Shown here piece after piece: positions 8,274 to 15,442 of a DNA stretch of 32,437 nucleotides (its first letter is position 1; each line of letters begins with the position of its first letter). The notes beneath the pieces are model-generated. The model ran no database searches. It was given only the letters and a program-made list of their open reading frames with translations, and was not told the DNA's origin. Where the stretch lies: assembly GCA_002493085.1 (NCBI GenBank), contig DKXQ01000018.1, positions 6,626 through 39,062 of the forward strand, given 5' to 3'. This stretch comes from Lachnoclostridium sp. UBA7122 (GTDB lineage Bacteria; Bacillota; Clostridia; Lachnospirales; Lachnospiraceae). A program made the translations under genes and the position numbers.

Positions 8274-8342
8274 GTCATAGGCTGTTTTTGCCAAAACTTC
8301 CCGGATTGGACCGGTCGTGAATAGTAATGATAAATTTGCTAC

Positions 8343-8371
8343 TTGACAATAATATAAAAAGCGTATATACT
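8343..8371 (+). promoter_or_regulatory. Consensus sigma-A promoter of the GntR-ABC operon
   Basis: A perfect TTGACA (8343-8348) and TATACT (8366-8371) are separated by 17 bases. This near-ideal promoter lies 55 bases before the regulator ATG and overlaps a palindromic operator at the -10 end. That fits a strong promoter held down by its own repressor. Confidence 0.8.
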
Positions 8372-8409
8372 GTACTTATCAAATCAGTACAGATAATACA
8401 GACAGTACA
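8370..8409 (+). promoter_or_regulatory. Predicted operator for the YtrA-type GntR regulator
   Basis: CTGTAC (8370-8375) and GTACAG (8387-8392) form an inverted repeat that overlaps the end of the -10 box. CAGTACA recurs as a direct repeat at 8385-8391 and 8403-8409. GTAC-containing palindromes over the promoter suit autorepression by the GntR protein encoded just downstream. This assignment is inference from position and symmetry. Confidence 0.5.
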
Positions 8410-8426
8410 TAAGAAAGGAGGCGTGA

Positions 8427-8798
8427 ATGGAGATAATCATTAGTAATAGCAGTGATAAGCCAATTTATGAGCAGATTTGTATGCAGATTAAAAGTTTAAT
8501 TATTAATGGCACTTTAAAAGCTGGTGAATCCCTGCCGTCTATGCGGACATTGGCGAAAGACCTGCATATTAGTGTTATTACTGTCCAGAGGGCATATGAA
8601 GACCTTGCACGTGATGGCTTTATTGAAACTGTATCTGGCAAAGGCAGTTTTGTTGCTGCGCAAAATAATGAATTTATTAAAGAAGAACAGTTAAGGATAG
8701 CTGAAGAACTATTGCAAAAGGCTGCAGAAATTGGGAGAGCGTATGGAATTGCATATAAACAGATGGCAGATATTCTCAAGATGTTTTATGAAGAATAG
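8427..8798 (+). CDS. GntR-family transcriptional regulator, YtrA subfamily
   Basis: A 123-residue regulator. Residues 1-75 form the GntR winged helix-turn-helix (PIYEQICMQIKSLIINGTLKAGESLPSMRTLAKDLHISVITVQRAYEDLARDGFIETVSGKGSFV). The short helical C-terminus of about 45 residues is the dimerisation tail of the YtrA group and has no large ligand pocket. The ATG at 8427 follows AAAGGAGG (8414-8421). YtrA-type regulators usually repress the ABC transporter genes they precede and respond to wall-acting peptides or antibiotics. Here the ABC ATPase starts 14 bases after the stop, so it is almost certainly the first gene of a three-gene operon. Confidence 0.9.
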   Translation: MEIIISNSSDKPIYEQICMQIKSLIINGTLKAGESLPSMRTLAKDLHISVITVQRAYEDLARDGFIETVSGKGSFVAAQNNEFIKEEQLRIAEELLQKAAEIGRAYGIAYKQMADILKMFYEE

Positions 8799-8812
8799 TA
8801 GGAGGGCAAATA

Positions 8813-9670
8813 ATGGATTGTAATAATATTTTAGTCAGAAATTTGTACAAAAAGTTTGACAGTTTTGTATTAGACAATATTTCTTTTAAAATTCCAAAAG
8901 GAAGGATTGTTGGTTTTATTGGGGAAAATGGTGCCGGCAAAAGCACGACAATTAATCTTATACTTAATGAGATAAAGAAAGATGGCGGGGAAATACAGGT
9001 TTTTGGAACAGACCATACTAAATACTCTGTCAAAGAGGATATAGGTGTTGTCTTTGATGAATGTAATTTCCATGATGTGTTTACAGCAGATAATATTGAA
9101 AAGATATTGTCAAGAGTATACAAATCATGGGACAGTACTCTTTACCACCAGTATATGGAGAGGTTTAAACTGCCACATAATAAACAGCTTGGCTCATTTT
9201 CCAAAGGGATGAAGATGAAATTGTCTATAATATGTGCTATGGCACACAGACCAAAGCTGCTAATTCTGGACGAAGCAACTACCGGGCTTGACCCTGTTGT
9301 GCGTGATGAAATATTAGACCTGTTTTTAGAATTTATACAGAATGAGGAACATTCAGTTTTCTTTTCATCACATATCACATCGGATATCCAGAAAATTGCA
9401 GATTATGTAATTCTTATCCATAAAGGCAGGATTATATTTGAAGAACAGAAAGATAATCTAATATATAATTATGGAATTGTAAAATGTGGCAGGGAAAAGT
9501 TTGCTTCTATTGATACAGATGATTATATCGCCCACAGAATAACAAATGTAAGTACAGAGTGTCTTGTCAGGGATAAAGAGGCAGTAAAGAGAAAGTACAA
9601 AGATATTGTTATTGACAGGGCAACACTGGAAGACATTATGCTTTTTTATATAAAAGGAGGTACAGCATGA
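8813..9670 (+). CDS. ABC transporter ATP-binding protein
   Basis: A 285-residue ATPase. Walker A is GENGAGKST (about residue 38), the signature is a divergent FSKGM in LGSFSKGMKMKLSI, and Walker B with D-loop is LLILDEATTGLDP, followed by the switch histidine in FFSSHITSD. Length and a variable C-terminal 70 residues suit drug or peptide exporters of the YtrB/BcrA type. AGGAGGG precedes the ATG at 8813. The stop overlaps the permease start (ATGA, 9667-9670), so the two are made together. The likely role is export of, or resistance to, a membrane-active compound, under the upstream GntR regulator. The substrate is unknown. Confidence 0.9.
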   Translation: MDCNNILVRNLYKKFDSFVLDNISFKIPKGRIVGFIGENGAGKSTTINLILNEIKKDGGEIQVFGTDHTKYSVKEDIGVVFDECNFHDVFTADNIEKILSRVYKSWDSTLYHQYMERFKLPHNKQLGSFSKGMKMKLSIICAMAHRPKLLILDEATTGLDPVVRDEILDLFLEFIQNEEHSVFFSSHITSDIQKIADYVILIHKGRIIFEEQKDNLIYNYGIVKCGREKFASIDTDDYIAHRITNVSTECLVRDKEAVKRKYKDIVIDRATLEDIMLFYIKGGTA

Positions 9671-10299
9671 GAGGACTTATTTATAAAGAATTTTCTGTCT
9701 TTTACAAAAGCATTGATAAAAAGCGTATGATATTTATAGCTGGAATAATTGCTTTGCTTCTATACAAAGTAGGGATTTACGGCGGGCTTCTGGCTTCAGT
9801 TATGCTTGCTATGTCAATAGGCATACAGAATATTATGAGTTTTGCCAGTGATGATAATGCCCATTGGAAAAAATACCAGATGGCACTGCCTGTAAGTGAT
9901 TTTTCTGTTGTAGCAAGCAAATATATTGCTGTTGTACTCACACTTGGAATCAGTTTATCAGGAAGCATTATATTTAATTTTTTCACCAGCATAATTTTTA
10001 ACAATTTTGATTTCACAATCTGGGGAATCTCAGCATTTGCAGCGGTTATAATTCCTTTAATCTGGACAGGGTTATGCCTTCCGCTAATATACTGGTTTGG
10101 CATACAGTCAGCACAGACACTTGGACTGTTTTTAGTAATACCAATATTTTATATAATCAAATATTTTGAAGATGAAGCTGGCTTTTCTGTAATGGCAGGT
10201 TCGATATCATCTTATATTTTATTTGCTGGTACTGTAACAATTATAGTTTATGTAATATCTTTGATTATAAGTGTCATGGGATATGCGCAGAAAATATAA
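9667..10299 (+). CDS. ABC-2 type transporter permease
   Basis: A 210-residue membrane protein with about six hydrophobic segments. After a short cytoplasmic start (MRGLIYKEFSVFYKSIDKKR) there are segments near 22-50, 77-100, 108-132, 140-160 and 175-205. The architecture, with FASDDNAHWKKYQMALPVS between the second and third segments, is that of the ABC2_membrane_5-type permeases found with YtrA-regulated ATPases. It starts inside the ATPase stop codon (ATGA overlap), with AAAGGAGG at 9653-9660 as ribosome binding site. Only one permease gene is present, so a homodimer is expected. Confidence 0.85.
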   Translation: MRGLIYKEFSVFYKSIDKKRMIFIAGIIALLLYKVGIYGGLLASVMLAMSIGIQNIMSFASDDNAHWKKYQMALPVSDFSVVASKYIAVVLTLGISLSGSIIFNFFTSIIFNNFDFTIWGISAFAAVIIPLIWTGLCLPLIYWFGIQSAQTLGLFLVIPIFYIIKYFEDEAGFSVMAGSISSYILFAGTVTIIVYVISLIISVMGYAQKI

Positions 10300-10425
10300 A
10301 AACAGATATTATGAAAAGCTATAACCTGCCAGAAAAAGCATGGATGCCCTTTTTTGCATGAGCTATAGCAATCCAATAAAAATAAACTTTTTGTTACTTT
10401 TAATGATGATTTAGCTTAATTTAAA

Positions 10426-10452
10426 CAAAAAAACAGGATAACCTGCCGATAT
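10426..10452 (+). promoter_or_regulatory. Sigma-28 (SigD/FliA) promoter
   Basis: CAAA (10426-10429), exactly 15 bases, then GCCGATAT (10445-10452). This differs from the Gram-positive SigD consensus TAAA-N15-GCCGATAT at one base. It lies 45 bases before the ATG at 10497 and drives the gene pair 10497-12338. The DNA from 10300 to 10425 holds no gene; only a weak GCTATA/TATAGC inverted repeat was seen there. Confidence 0.85.
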
Positions 10453-10496
10453 AATAAGCAGTAATATAGCCAGTATTGGAAAGGAGCACATTATAT

Positions 10497-11345
10497 ATGA
10501 ATAATGCAATTATTAGCAGTTATATGATACGGGCTTATGGTAAATATTTAAATCATTTTCCAGTGAGAGATAAACAGGAAGAAACAACATCTTTTTATGA
10601 TGTAGTAACAGAAAAAAGTGAGAGTGTGGTATGGCAGTATGCAAAAAAACATCCTGGTGAAGCTGCCCATGTAAAATCCCAGGTACAGGCTGGCATGGAT
10701 GTCAGAAGAAGAAACAGGGTGGAAAATGTTTCTACAGAAAATATGACTATGGATGAATACAAAAGTTTTATCACTATGTTGTTAAACAGTATTCCATTTG
10801 ATTCTACCAGGATATATGACGAAGAAATTATTTCTATCTCAGAAAAGGGGTGGGAGCAGATGAAAAATGACACTGATTATGAAGCATGGGTTTTAGGATA
10901 TACAGTAGAAAACAGGTCTGTGCGCAATCCGTTTTTTGGACTGCCAGGGGCATCAGGAAGTTTTTATGTGGAAAAGTTTGGAGCATCTATTGAAGAACAT
11001 GTGGGGCAGAGCATTGGCAGAACTGGTCCAGGCAGCAATACTAAAAGTACAAAGAATGAAAAATCATGGTGGGATAAACGCCGTGAGAGGATGACAGAAG
11101 TGATAGAGGAGCGGGCAGAACAGGCACAGAAAAAAGCAAAAGCAGATAGCAGGCTGGCATACGAAGACTATATAAATAACAGATTAGCAGGCCAGTACAG
11201 ACTTCACAATTTTCTTACAGAAGAGGTACAGGAAGACAAGAATATATTAAATATGCCAGTGTTTCATTCAACGGATGTGGCGGCTTTTATGGCAGCAGCC
11301 TATAGTAATATTTTAAACAAACCAGGCAAAAGCGGGAAATTTTAG
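10497..11345 (+). CDS. Unrecognised protein under sigma-28 control
   Basis: I do not recognise a named family. The 282-residue product has no signal peptide and no membrane segment. The middle (about 90-165) looks like a folded core with conserved-looking motifs: MTMDEYKSFITMLLNSIPFD, ISISEKGWEQMKND, YEAWVLGYTVENRSVRNPFFG. A charged helix, WWDKRRERMTEVIEERAEQAQKKAKADSR (about 190-218), follows and probably forms a coiled coil. The C-terminus is small and hydrophilic. The ATG at 10497 has AAGGAG (10481-10486) at normal spacing. The promoter places it in the late flagellar regulon, with chemotaxis and filament genes in other Firmicutes. The next gene starts 45 bases later on the same strand and is probably co-transcribed. 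Confidence 0.75.
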   Translation: MNNAIISSYMIRAYGKYLNHFPVRDKQEETTSFYDVVTEKSESVVWQYAKKHPGEAAHVKSQVQAGMDVRRRNRVENVSTENMTMDEYKSFITMLLNSIPFDSTRIYDEEIISISEKGWEQMKNDTDYEAWVLGYTVENRSVRNPFFGLPGASGSFYVEKFGASIEEHVGQSIGRTGPGSNTKSTKNEKSWWDKRRERMTEVIEERAEQAQKKAKADSRLAYEDYINNRLAGQYRLHNFLTEEVQEDKNILNMPVFHSTDVAAFMAAAYSNILNKPGKSGKF

Positions 11346-11390
11346 TAATGGCATGGATATCTGTAAAATAGTATAGGAATGAGGAATATT

Positions 11391-12338
11391 ATGGAAAGTG
11401 TAAAATTAAATTTTGGCAGTACAGAAGGAGCAGACAGGGAATTAAAGCTGGTTCCAACAGATTCCAGACTGTGGGAAACATTTGGCGGGGCATATGGCAA
11501 TGTAGTTAATGATATCAGACTTTTGACAGGCGATGAAAAAGAACTTGATGACTGGGACATGGCTCTGCTTGACAGAAGAGAGCACCGGCAGGGAAAGAAA
11601 GAAGATATTAACGATATAGAAAGTATTGCGTTAGAAAATCTTTTTGAAAGCTTAGCGCACCAGATGACATTTTATCCGGCAATTTATCTTGCCATGCCAT
11701 ATCTGGTTAAATTATTGGAAAAGAGAACAGCACAAAACGATTTTGAGGGAACTATTTCACTTATAACTGATATGGGACTGCTTATTGCCATTGATGTTCC
11801 TGACAGTTCCTGCAGCGATAGGGAAGAAGCAGAGGACAAAGACCAGGAAGAGACAGAAGATGAAGTTATGGACAATTATAATTTAAGTATTCTAAAGCTT
11901 AAGGAAATAACTAAGCGCTTTTTAGAGCAGCATCTTGAAGAGATAAAAGAAAATTCTTATTATAAAGTTCCATTCCTTACATCAGTTCTGGGAATTCTTG
12001 GAAATGACAGACGGGAAGCTTTTATAATGTTTATGTCAAGGTGGGAAAGCTGCTATATGGCCTGCAGCAAATGTGAAAATTATAATGAAGATATAGAGTT
12101 TGATGAAGAAGATGACTTTGAAAAAGCATTTGAAGGAATCATTCCAGCGCCATCTGCTGCCGGACAGTGGGACGGAAAAAGCCTCGATAATACATATATC
12201 TGGTTTTCAAATCTTTTATCTATGGCAGGTGCAGACAGGGAAGCAAAACTTATGCCATATTATTATGGAACATATACATGCCCTGGATGTGGCAATAGAG
12301 AGGCAGTAATGAAATTTATGGGAAATTATTATTTTTAG
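11391..12338 (+). CDS. HEAT-like protein of unknown function with an HQ..YPA motif and a C-terminal CPxC
   Basis: A 315-residue soluble protein, acidic and mostly helical. The segment LFESLAHQMTFYPAIYLAMPYLVKLLEK (about 85-112) resembles the HQ-x2-YxAxYAAxPxLV motif of a family of HEAT-repeat-like proteins that often sit in variable gene clusters and have been suspected to be immunity proteins; this is a by-eye resemblance. An acidic low-complexity insert (EEAEDKDQEETEDE) lies near 142-158. The C-terminus carries one CPGCG pair, a half zinc knuckle. I chose the ATG at 11391 because GAGGA lies 5-9 bases upstream; the in-frame ATG at 11379 has no proper spacing. It is downstream of the sigma-28-driven gene and is followed by a bidirectional terminator. 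Confidence 0.7.
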   Translation: MESVKLNFGSTEGADRELKLVPTDSRLWETFGGAYGNVVNDIRLLTGDEKELDDWDMALLDRREHRQGKKEDINDIESIALENLFESLAHQMTFYPAIYLAMPYLVKLLEKRTAQNDFEGTISLITDMGLLIAIDVPDSSCSDREEAEDKDQEETEDEVMDNYNLSILKLKEITKRFLEQHLEEIKENSYYKVPFLTSVLGILGNDRREAFIMFMSRWESCYMACSKCENYNEDIEFDEEDDFEKAFEGIIPAPSAAGQWDGKSLDNTYIWFSNLLSMAGADREAKLMPYYYGTYTCPGCGNREAVMKFMGNYYF

Positions 12339-12373
12339 CTTCGTGGCATGGCAGTTCACAGAACATACAAATA

Positions 12374-12412
12374 AAAAAGGATGTCCATATATAATTCTGG
12401 ACATCTTTTTTT
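12374..12412. terminator. Bidirectional terminator between convergent genes
   Basis: GATGTCCA (12380-12387) and TGGACATC (12398-12405) form a perfect 8-bp stem with a 10-base loop. AAAAAA (12373-12378) lies on the left and TTTTTTT (12406-12412) on the right, so it can end transcription from both sides: the plus-strand pair ending at 12338 and the minus-strand channel gene whose stop overlaps the T-run. Confidence 0.85.
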
Positions 12413-14021
12413 AACTTCCATTTATATTATTGGATGGGTAATTCATATTCATTTCTGAGGCAATGCTGCCTAAAAGTTCCCATGCTGCGTCACGTTCCTG
12501 TTTTTGTGCCAGGGTCAGTCCAGTATATGGACACAACATTGGATGCTGCCTTTCAGTATCATCACGTACAAGCCCATAACTCCAGTTATAGAATGTATAA
12601 AAACGCAGCCAGCGGGCATGGTCAATCTGGCGGTACATATCCTGCATATATCCGGACTTTTTCGTTTCACAGTATTCTTTATAAGCTTTTTTTACTATAT
12701 CAGGCGTAAATTCTGTAATTGTTTCATCTTTTAAAAGAATCCGGATTTTCATTAAAAGATGGTCAGCAGCAGATATTTTTGACTCTCTGTGGAAGTCGTC
12801 AAGTTCATCCCAGGTAAGTGTAGGATATGAGACAGATTTGCAAAATATTTCATTAATTGTAATAGCTGCCTTATTTAATGTAGTTCTCATAATCTGGTTT
12901 GGCGTATATATTTCTTCATTTGTCCCAAAACAGGATACTCCAGGTGTCTTTCTGTTACTGCGGATATGTATCTGTCCCTGGATTTTATAATAATTATTTA
13001 ACTGCCGGAATACGTTCCATCCCTCTGATTCATCATCATTGCAGATTATAATGCGGTCGGCCTGTTCCATAAGTGCATGGTGCATTTCCCATAAACCGTC
13101 ATGAAAAATCAGCGAATCTGTTGTACTGGAAGTTTCTCCAATAGAAAATACTTTATGCAGATAGCTGTGCATAGCAAGAAATGCTTTTGCATTTCCAAAA
13201 ATATGATAAGCTACATGCTGGTTAATAGAGATAATATTGGTCAGTATTGCCCGTTCGAGGATGCAGCGTCCATAATTTCCAAATCCGAGAATTACAATTG
13301 TATTTTCATAATTACACAGTGGTTTAGAACGCCAGTACTGTCTGGCACAACAGTCATAACTGTGGAAAAACTTTATATTTCCTGAAAGATAATCCTGTCT
13401 GCTCGTTGTTTTTGCATATACTTCTATTGGCAATGTGTACAGGTCAGATGCACGGATATTTACATCTATATCATTTTCTTTCATAAAAAAAATCTTACAC
13501 TGGCTGCCGGTATTTTTCTTGTGCGCTACGATTCTGGCCGGGGAAACATTGATAAACAGACATGGATAGTCTGGAAACTCCATCTGTTCATCCCTTTTTA
13601 CGCCAAAAATAATAACCGTATCTGGATCTTCTTTATGGATGTTTTCAGCAAGCGTATTAGATTCTATTCCATAGTCTGCAAAATAATACCAGTTTTTCTT
13701 CCGCTGGAAATGAAGCATAAAGAGAGGAAGCCCTTCGCTTGTGGCAAAAGATGTGACAGCGCCAAATAAAGTCATCATAATTCCGGCGGACATTAACAGA
13801 AAAATAATACCTATCATATGTCCAATAGGCGTTACAGGTGTCAGGTCACCGTAGCCTACAGTAGTCAGTGTAACCAGGGAATACCAGATTGCGTCACTGA
13901 ATGAGCGTATTGTTGCCCTGCTGTCACTATATTCAGATAAAAATAGAAGTGCCAGCAGGCCAGTATAAATAATTATCAGGAGTATAGTCATGCACAGGTA
14001 GATTTTATTCTTTCTCTTCAT
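12411..14021 (-). CDS. Potassium channel with RCK/TrkA_N-like domain and C-terminal RyR-like domain
   Basis: A 536-residue membrane protein. Two membrane segments (about 8-30 and 66-90) flank the pore loop with the selectivity filter TTVGYGDLTP (about 53-62), so it is a two-TM K+ channel subunit. After a first cytosolic region, a Rossmann-like segment TIVILGFGNYGRCILERAI (about 240-260) resembles RCK/TrkA_N nucleotide-binding domains of the KtrA/MthK type. The C-terminal 80 residues (DHARWLRFYTFYNWSYG, then RDDTERQHPMLCPYTGLT and QKQERDAAWELL) match the pattern of the RyR repeat domain (PF02026): H-x2-W, RD, HP-LxPY, Q-x2-D. In bacteria such domains follow RCK-like modules. The start MKRKNKIYL is at 14021. 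It is transcribed toward the sigma-28 pair and away from sbcDC. Confidence 0.8.
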   Translation of the reverse strand: MKRKNKIYLCMTILLIIIYTGLLALLFLSEYSDSRATIRSFSDAIWYSLVTLTTVGYGDLTPVTPIGHMIGIIFLLMSAGIMMTLFGAVTSFATSEGLPLFMLHFQRKKNWYYFADYGIESNTLAENIHKEDPDTVIIFGVKRDEQMEFPDYPCLFINVSPARIVAHKKNTGSQCKIFFMKENDIDVNIRASDLYTLPIEVYAKTTSRQDYLSGNIKFFHSYDCCARQYWRSKPLCNYENTIVILGFGNYGRCILERAILTNIISINQHVAYHIFGNAKAFLAMHSYLHKVFSIGETSSTTDSLIFHDGLWEMHHALMEQADRIIICNDDESEGWNVFRQLNNYYKIQGQIHIRSNRKTPGVSCFGTNEEIYTPNQIMRTTLNKAAITINEIFCKSVSYPTLTWDELDDFHRESKISAADHLLMKIRILLKDETITEFTPDIVKKAYKEYCETKKSGYMQDMYRQIDHARWLRFYTFYNWSYGLVRDDTERQHPMLCPYTGLTLAQKQERDAAWELLGSIASEMNMNYPSNNINGS

Positions 14022-14079
14022 AAATTTTTATCCTATTTCAATATATTTTCCTGCAATGCGTTTTCTGGTTTATAAAATA

Positions 14080-14108
14080 ATTATATGCACTTTATAGAAA
14101 AAAATCAA
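14080..14108 (-). promoter_or_regulatory. Predicted promoter of the potassium channel gene
   Basis: On the minus strand TTGATT (14103-14108) and a perfect TATAAT (14080-14085) are separated by 17 bases, 58 bases upstream of the ATG. The palindrome at 14126-14170 lies just upstream, between this promoter and the divergent sbcD promoter. Confidence 0.6.
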
Positions 14109-14125
14109 TATTTGATGATAGTGTA

Positions 14126-14170
14126 GATAGTGTAACTTTATTTCGTATACCCAGGTAAAGTTACACTATC
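14126..14170. repeat. Perfect 15-bp inverted repeat (dispersed repeat, copy B)
   Basis: GATAGTGTAACTTTA (14126-14140) and TAAAGTTACACTATC (14156-14170) are exact inverted arms around a 15-base loop. The right arm plus loop (14141-14170) matches 71-100 at 29 of 30 bases, and the core matches 5008-5023 inverted. The palindrome sits midway between two divergent promoters. It has no terminator T-run. It may be a MITE-like remnant, fused transposon ends, or an operator. Confidence 0.85.
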
Positions 14171-14188
14171 GCAATTATTGCTTTTTTG

Positions 14189-14217
14189 TTGTTTTTATAG
14201 TGTTTTTGGATTATAAT
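14189..14217 (+). promoter_or_regulatory. Predicted promoter of the sbcD operon
   Basis: TTGTTT (14189-14194) and a perfect TATAAT (14212-14217) are separated by 17 bases, 67 bases before the ATG at 14285. It is the only good promoter seen upstream of the seven-gene run that ends at 24461. Confidence 0.6.
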
Positions 14218-14284
14218 AGCTGTAAAGAGGTCAAAAACTAAATTATTACAAAATATTGATAAATTAATTTGGAGGTGGCAGGCC

Positions 14285-15439
14285 ATGAAATTTTTCCATA
14301 TATCTGATTTACATTTTGGCAGACAGCTTCATGGATATGATTTATATCCAGAACAGCGCAGTTTTATATCACAGCTTTCTGCTTATATAAAAAGTGAAAA
14401 ACCTGATGCAGTACTAATCTCTGGTGATATATATGATAAGGCAGTGCCTGCAGGCCAGGCTGTTTCGCTTCTTGACAGTCTTCTTGTAGCTTTAGAAGAT
14501 GTGACTGTGTTAATTATTGCTGGAAACCATGATTCAGCGGAGAGGCTCAGGTATGGTGAAAGTTTCCTTGCAAAGCATAATATACATATTTCTGTCCTGC
14601 CACCGCAGGAAGAAGGCACAAGGCTTAAAAAGGTTGTTTTAAAGGATGAGTATGGTGATATAAGTTTTTATATGCTGCCATTTTTAAGGCCTGGGATGGT
14701 ACGCCACTTTATGCCTGATGAAGCGGTACAGGGTGAACAGGCTGTGATTGCAAGGCTTCTTGCCAATGAAGATATTGACTATTCAGGCAGGAATGTAATA
14801 CTTACACACCAGTTTTATATAAATGGAAGTACTGCACCTGTAATGTGTGGTTCTGAGTTACGGCCTGTTTCTGCTGGTGGTACGGATGCGGTTGATATAT
14901 CAGTGTTACAGGGATTTGACTATGCTGCACTGGGACATATACACAGCGCACAGTATATTGGGGAAGAAAAAGCCAGATATTGTGGTACGCCACTTAAGTA
15001 TTCGGTAAGTGAAGCCGGCCAGGATAAAAGCATAACAGTAGTCTGTATTGGGGATAAATCTGACGGGGTACATATCCATACGCTTCCTGTAAAGGCAGAA
15101 CGTGATGTATTAAAACTGCGTGGAAGCCTGAAAGATATAATTGCTGCATCAAATGAAAGCAACAGGCGGGACTATGCGAGTATTACGCTTACTGATGATG
15201 ATATACCAGATATGGTAAAGGAACAGCTTGAGCCATATTTTGAAAATATACTTGAAATTATAGTTGACAATAAAAGGACACGGCAGATACTTAATGAAGA
15301 TGTGGCGGATTTTAAGGAACTTACACCTTATGAAGCATTTGGTGCATTTTTTAAAGAGGTGGCAGGACGTGCAATGGATGGGCAGGAAGACAAACTTTTG
15401 AAAGAAATTATAGATGAAGTGACTGAAATGAGGAGGTAA
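14285..15439 (+). CDS. sbcD: Exonuclease SbcCD, subunit D (Mre11-type nuclease)
   Basis: A 384-residue metallophosphoesterase nuclease. Metal-binding motifs appear in order: FHISDLHFGRQLHG (6-17), ISGDIYD (about 46-52), AGNHDSAERLRYG (about 79-91), LTHQFY (about 176-181) and ALGHIHSAQY (about 216-225). With SbcC it forms the bacterial Mre11-Rad50 complex, which opens hairpins, trims blocked DNA ends and cuts palindromes. Length is normal for the family. GGAGGTGG precedes the ATG at 14285. The sbcC start is three bases after the stop. A perfect palindrome, the classic SbcCD substrate class, lies just upstream at 14126-14170, although its arms are short. Confidence 0.97.
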   Translation: MKFFHISDLHFGRQLHGYDLYPEQRSFISQLSAYIKSEKPDAVLISGDIYDKAVPAGQAVSLLDSLLVALEDVTVLIIAGNHDSAERLRYGESFLAKHNIHISVLPPQEEGTRLKKVVLKDEYGDISFYMLPFLRPGMVRHFMPDEAVQGEQAVIARLLANEDIDYSGRNVILTHQFYINGSTAPVMCGSELRPVSAGGTDAVDISVLQGFDYAALGHIHSAQYIGEEKARYCGTPLKYSVSEAGQDKSITVVCIGDKSDGVHIHTLPVKAERDVLKLRGSLKDIIAASNESNRRDYASITLTDDDIPDMVKEQLEPYFENILEIIVDNKRTRQILNEDVADFKELTPYEAFGAFFKEVAGRAMDGQEDKLLKEIIDEVTEMRR

Positions 15440-15442
15440 AGA

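Noticed and set aside
10300..10380. Terminator after the ABC permease gene
   Set aside because: GCTATA/TATAGC and GCAT/ATGC pairings exist, but no stable stem is followed by a T-run.
10497..12338. Calling the sigma-28 pair a toxin-immunity module
   Set aside because: Only one by-eye motif in the second protein points that way; the first shows no toxin domain or export signal.
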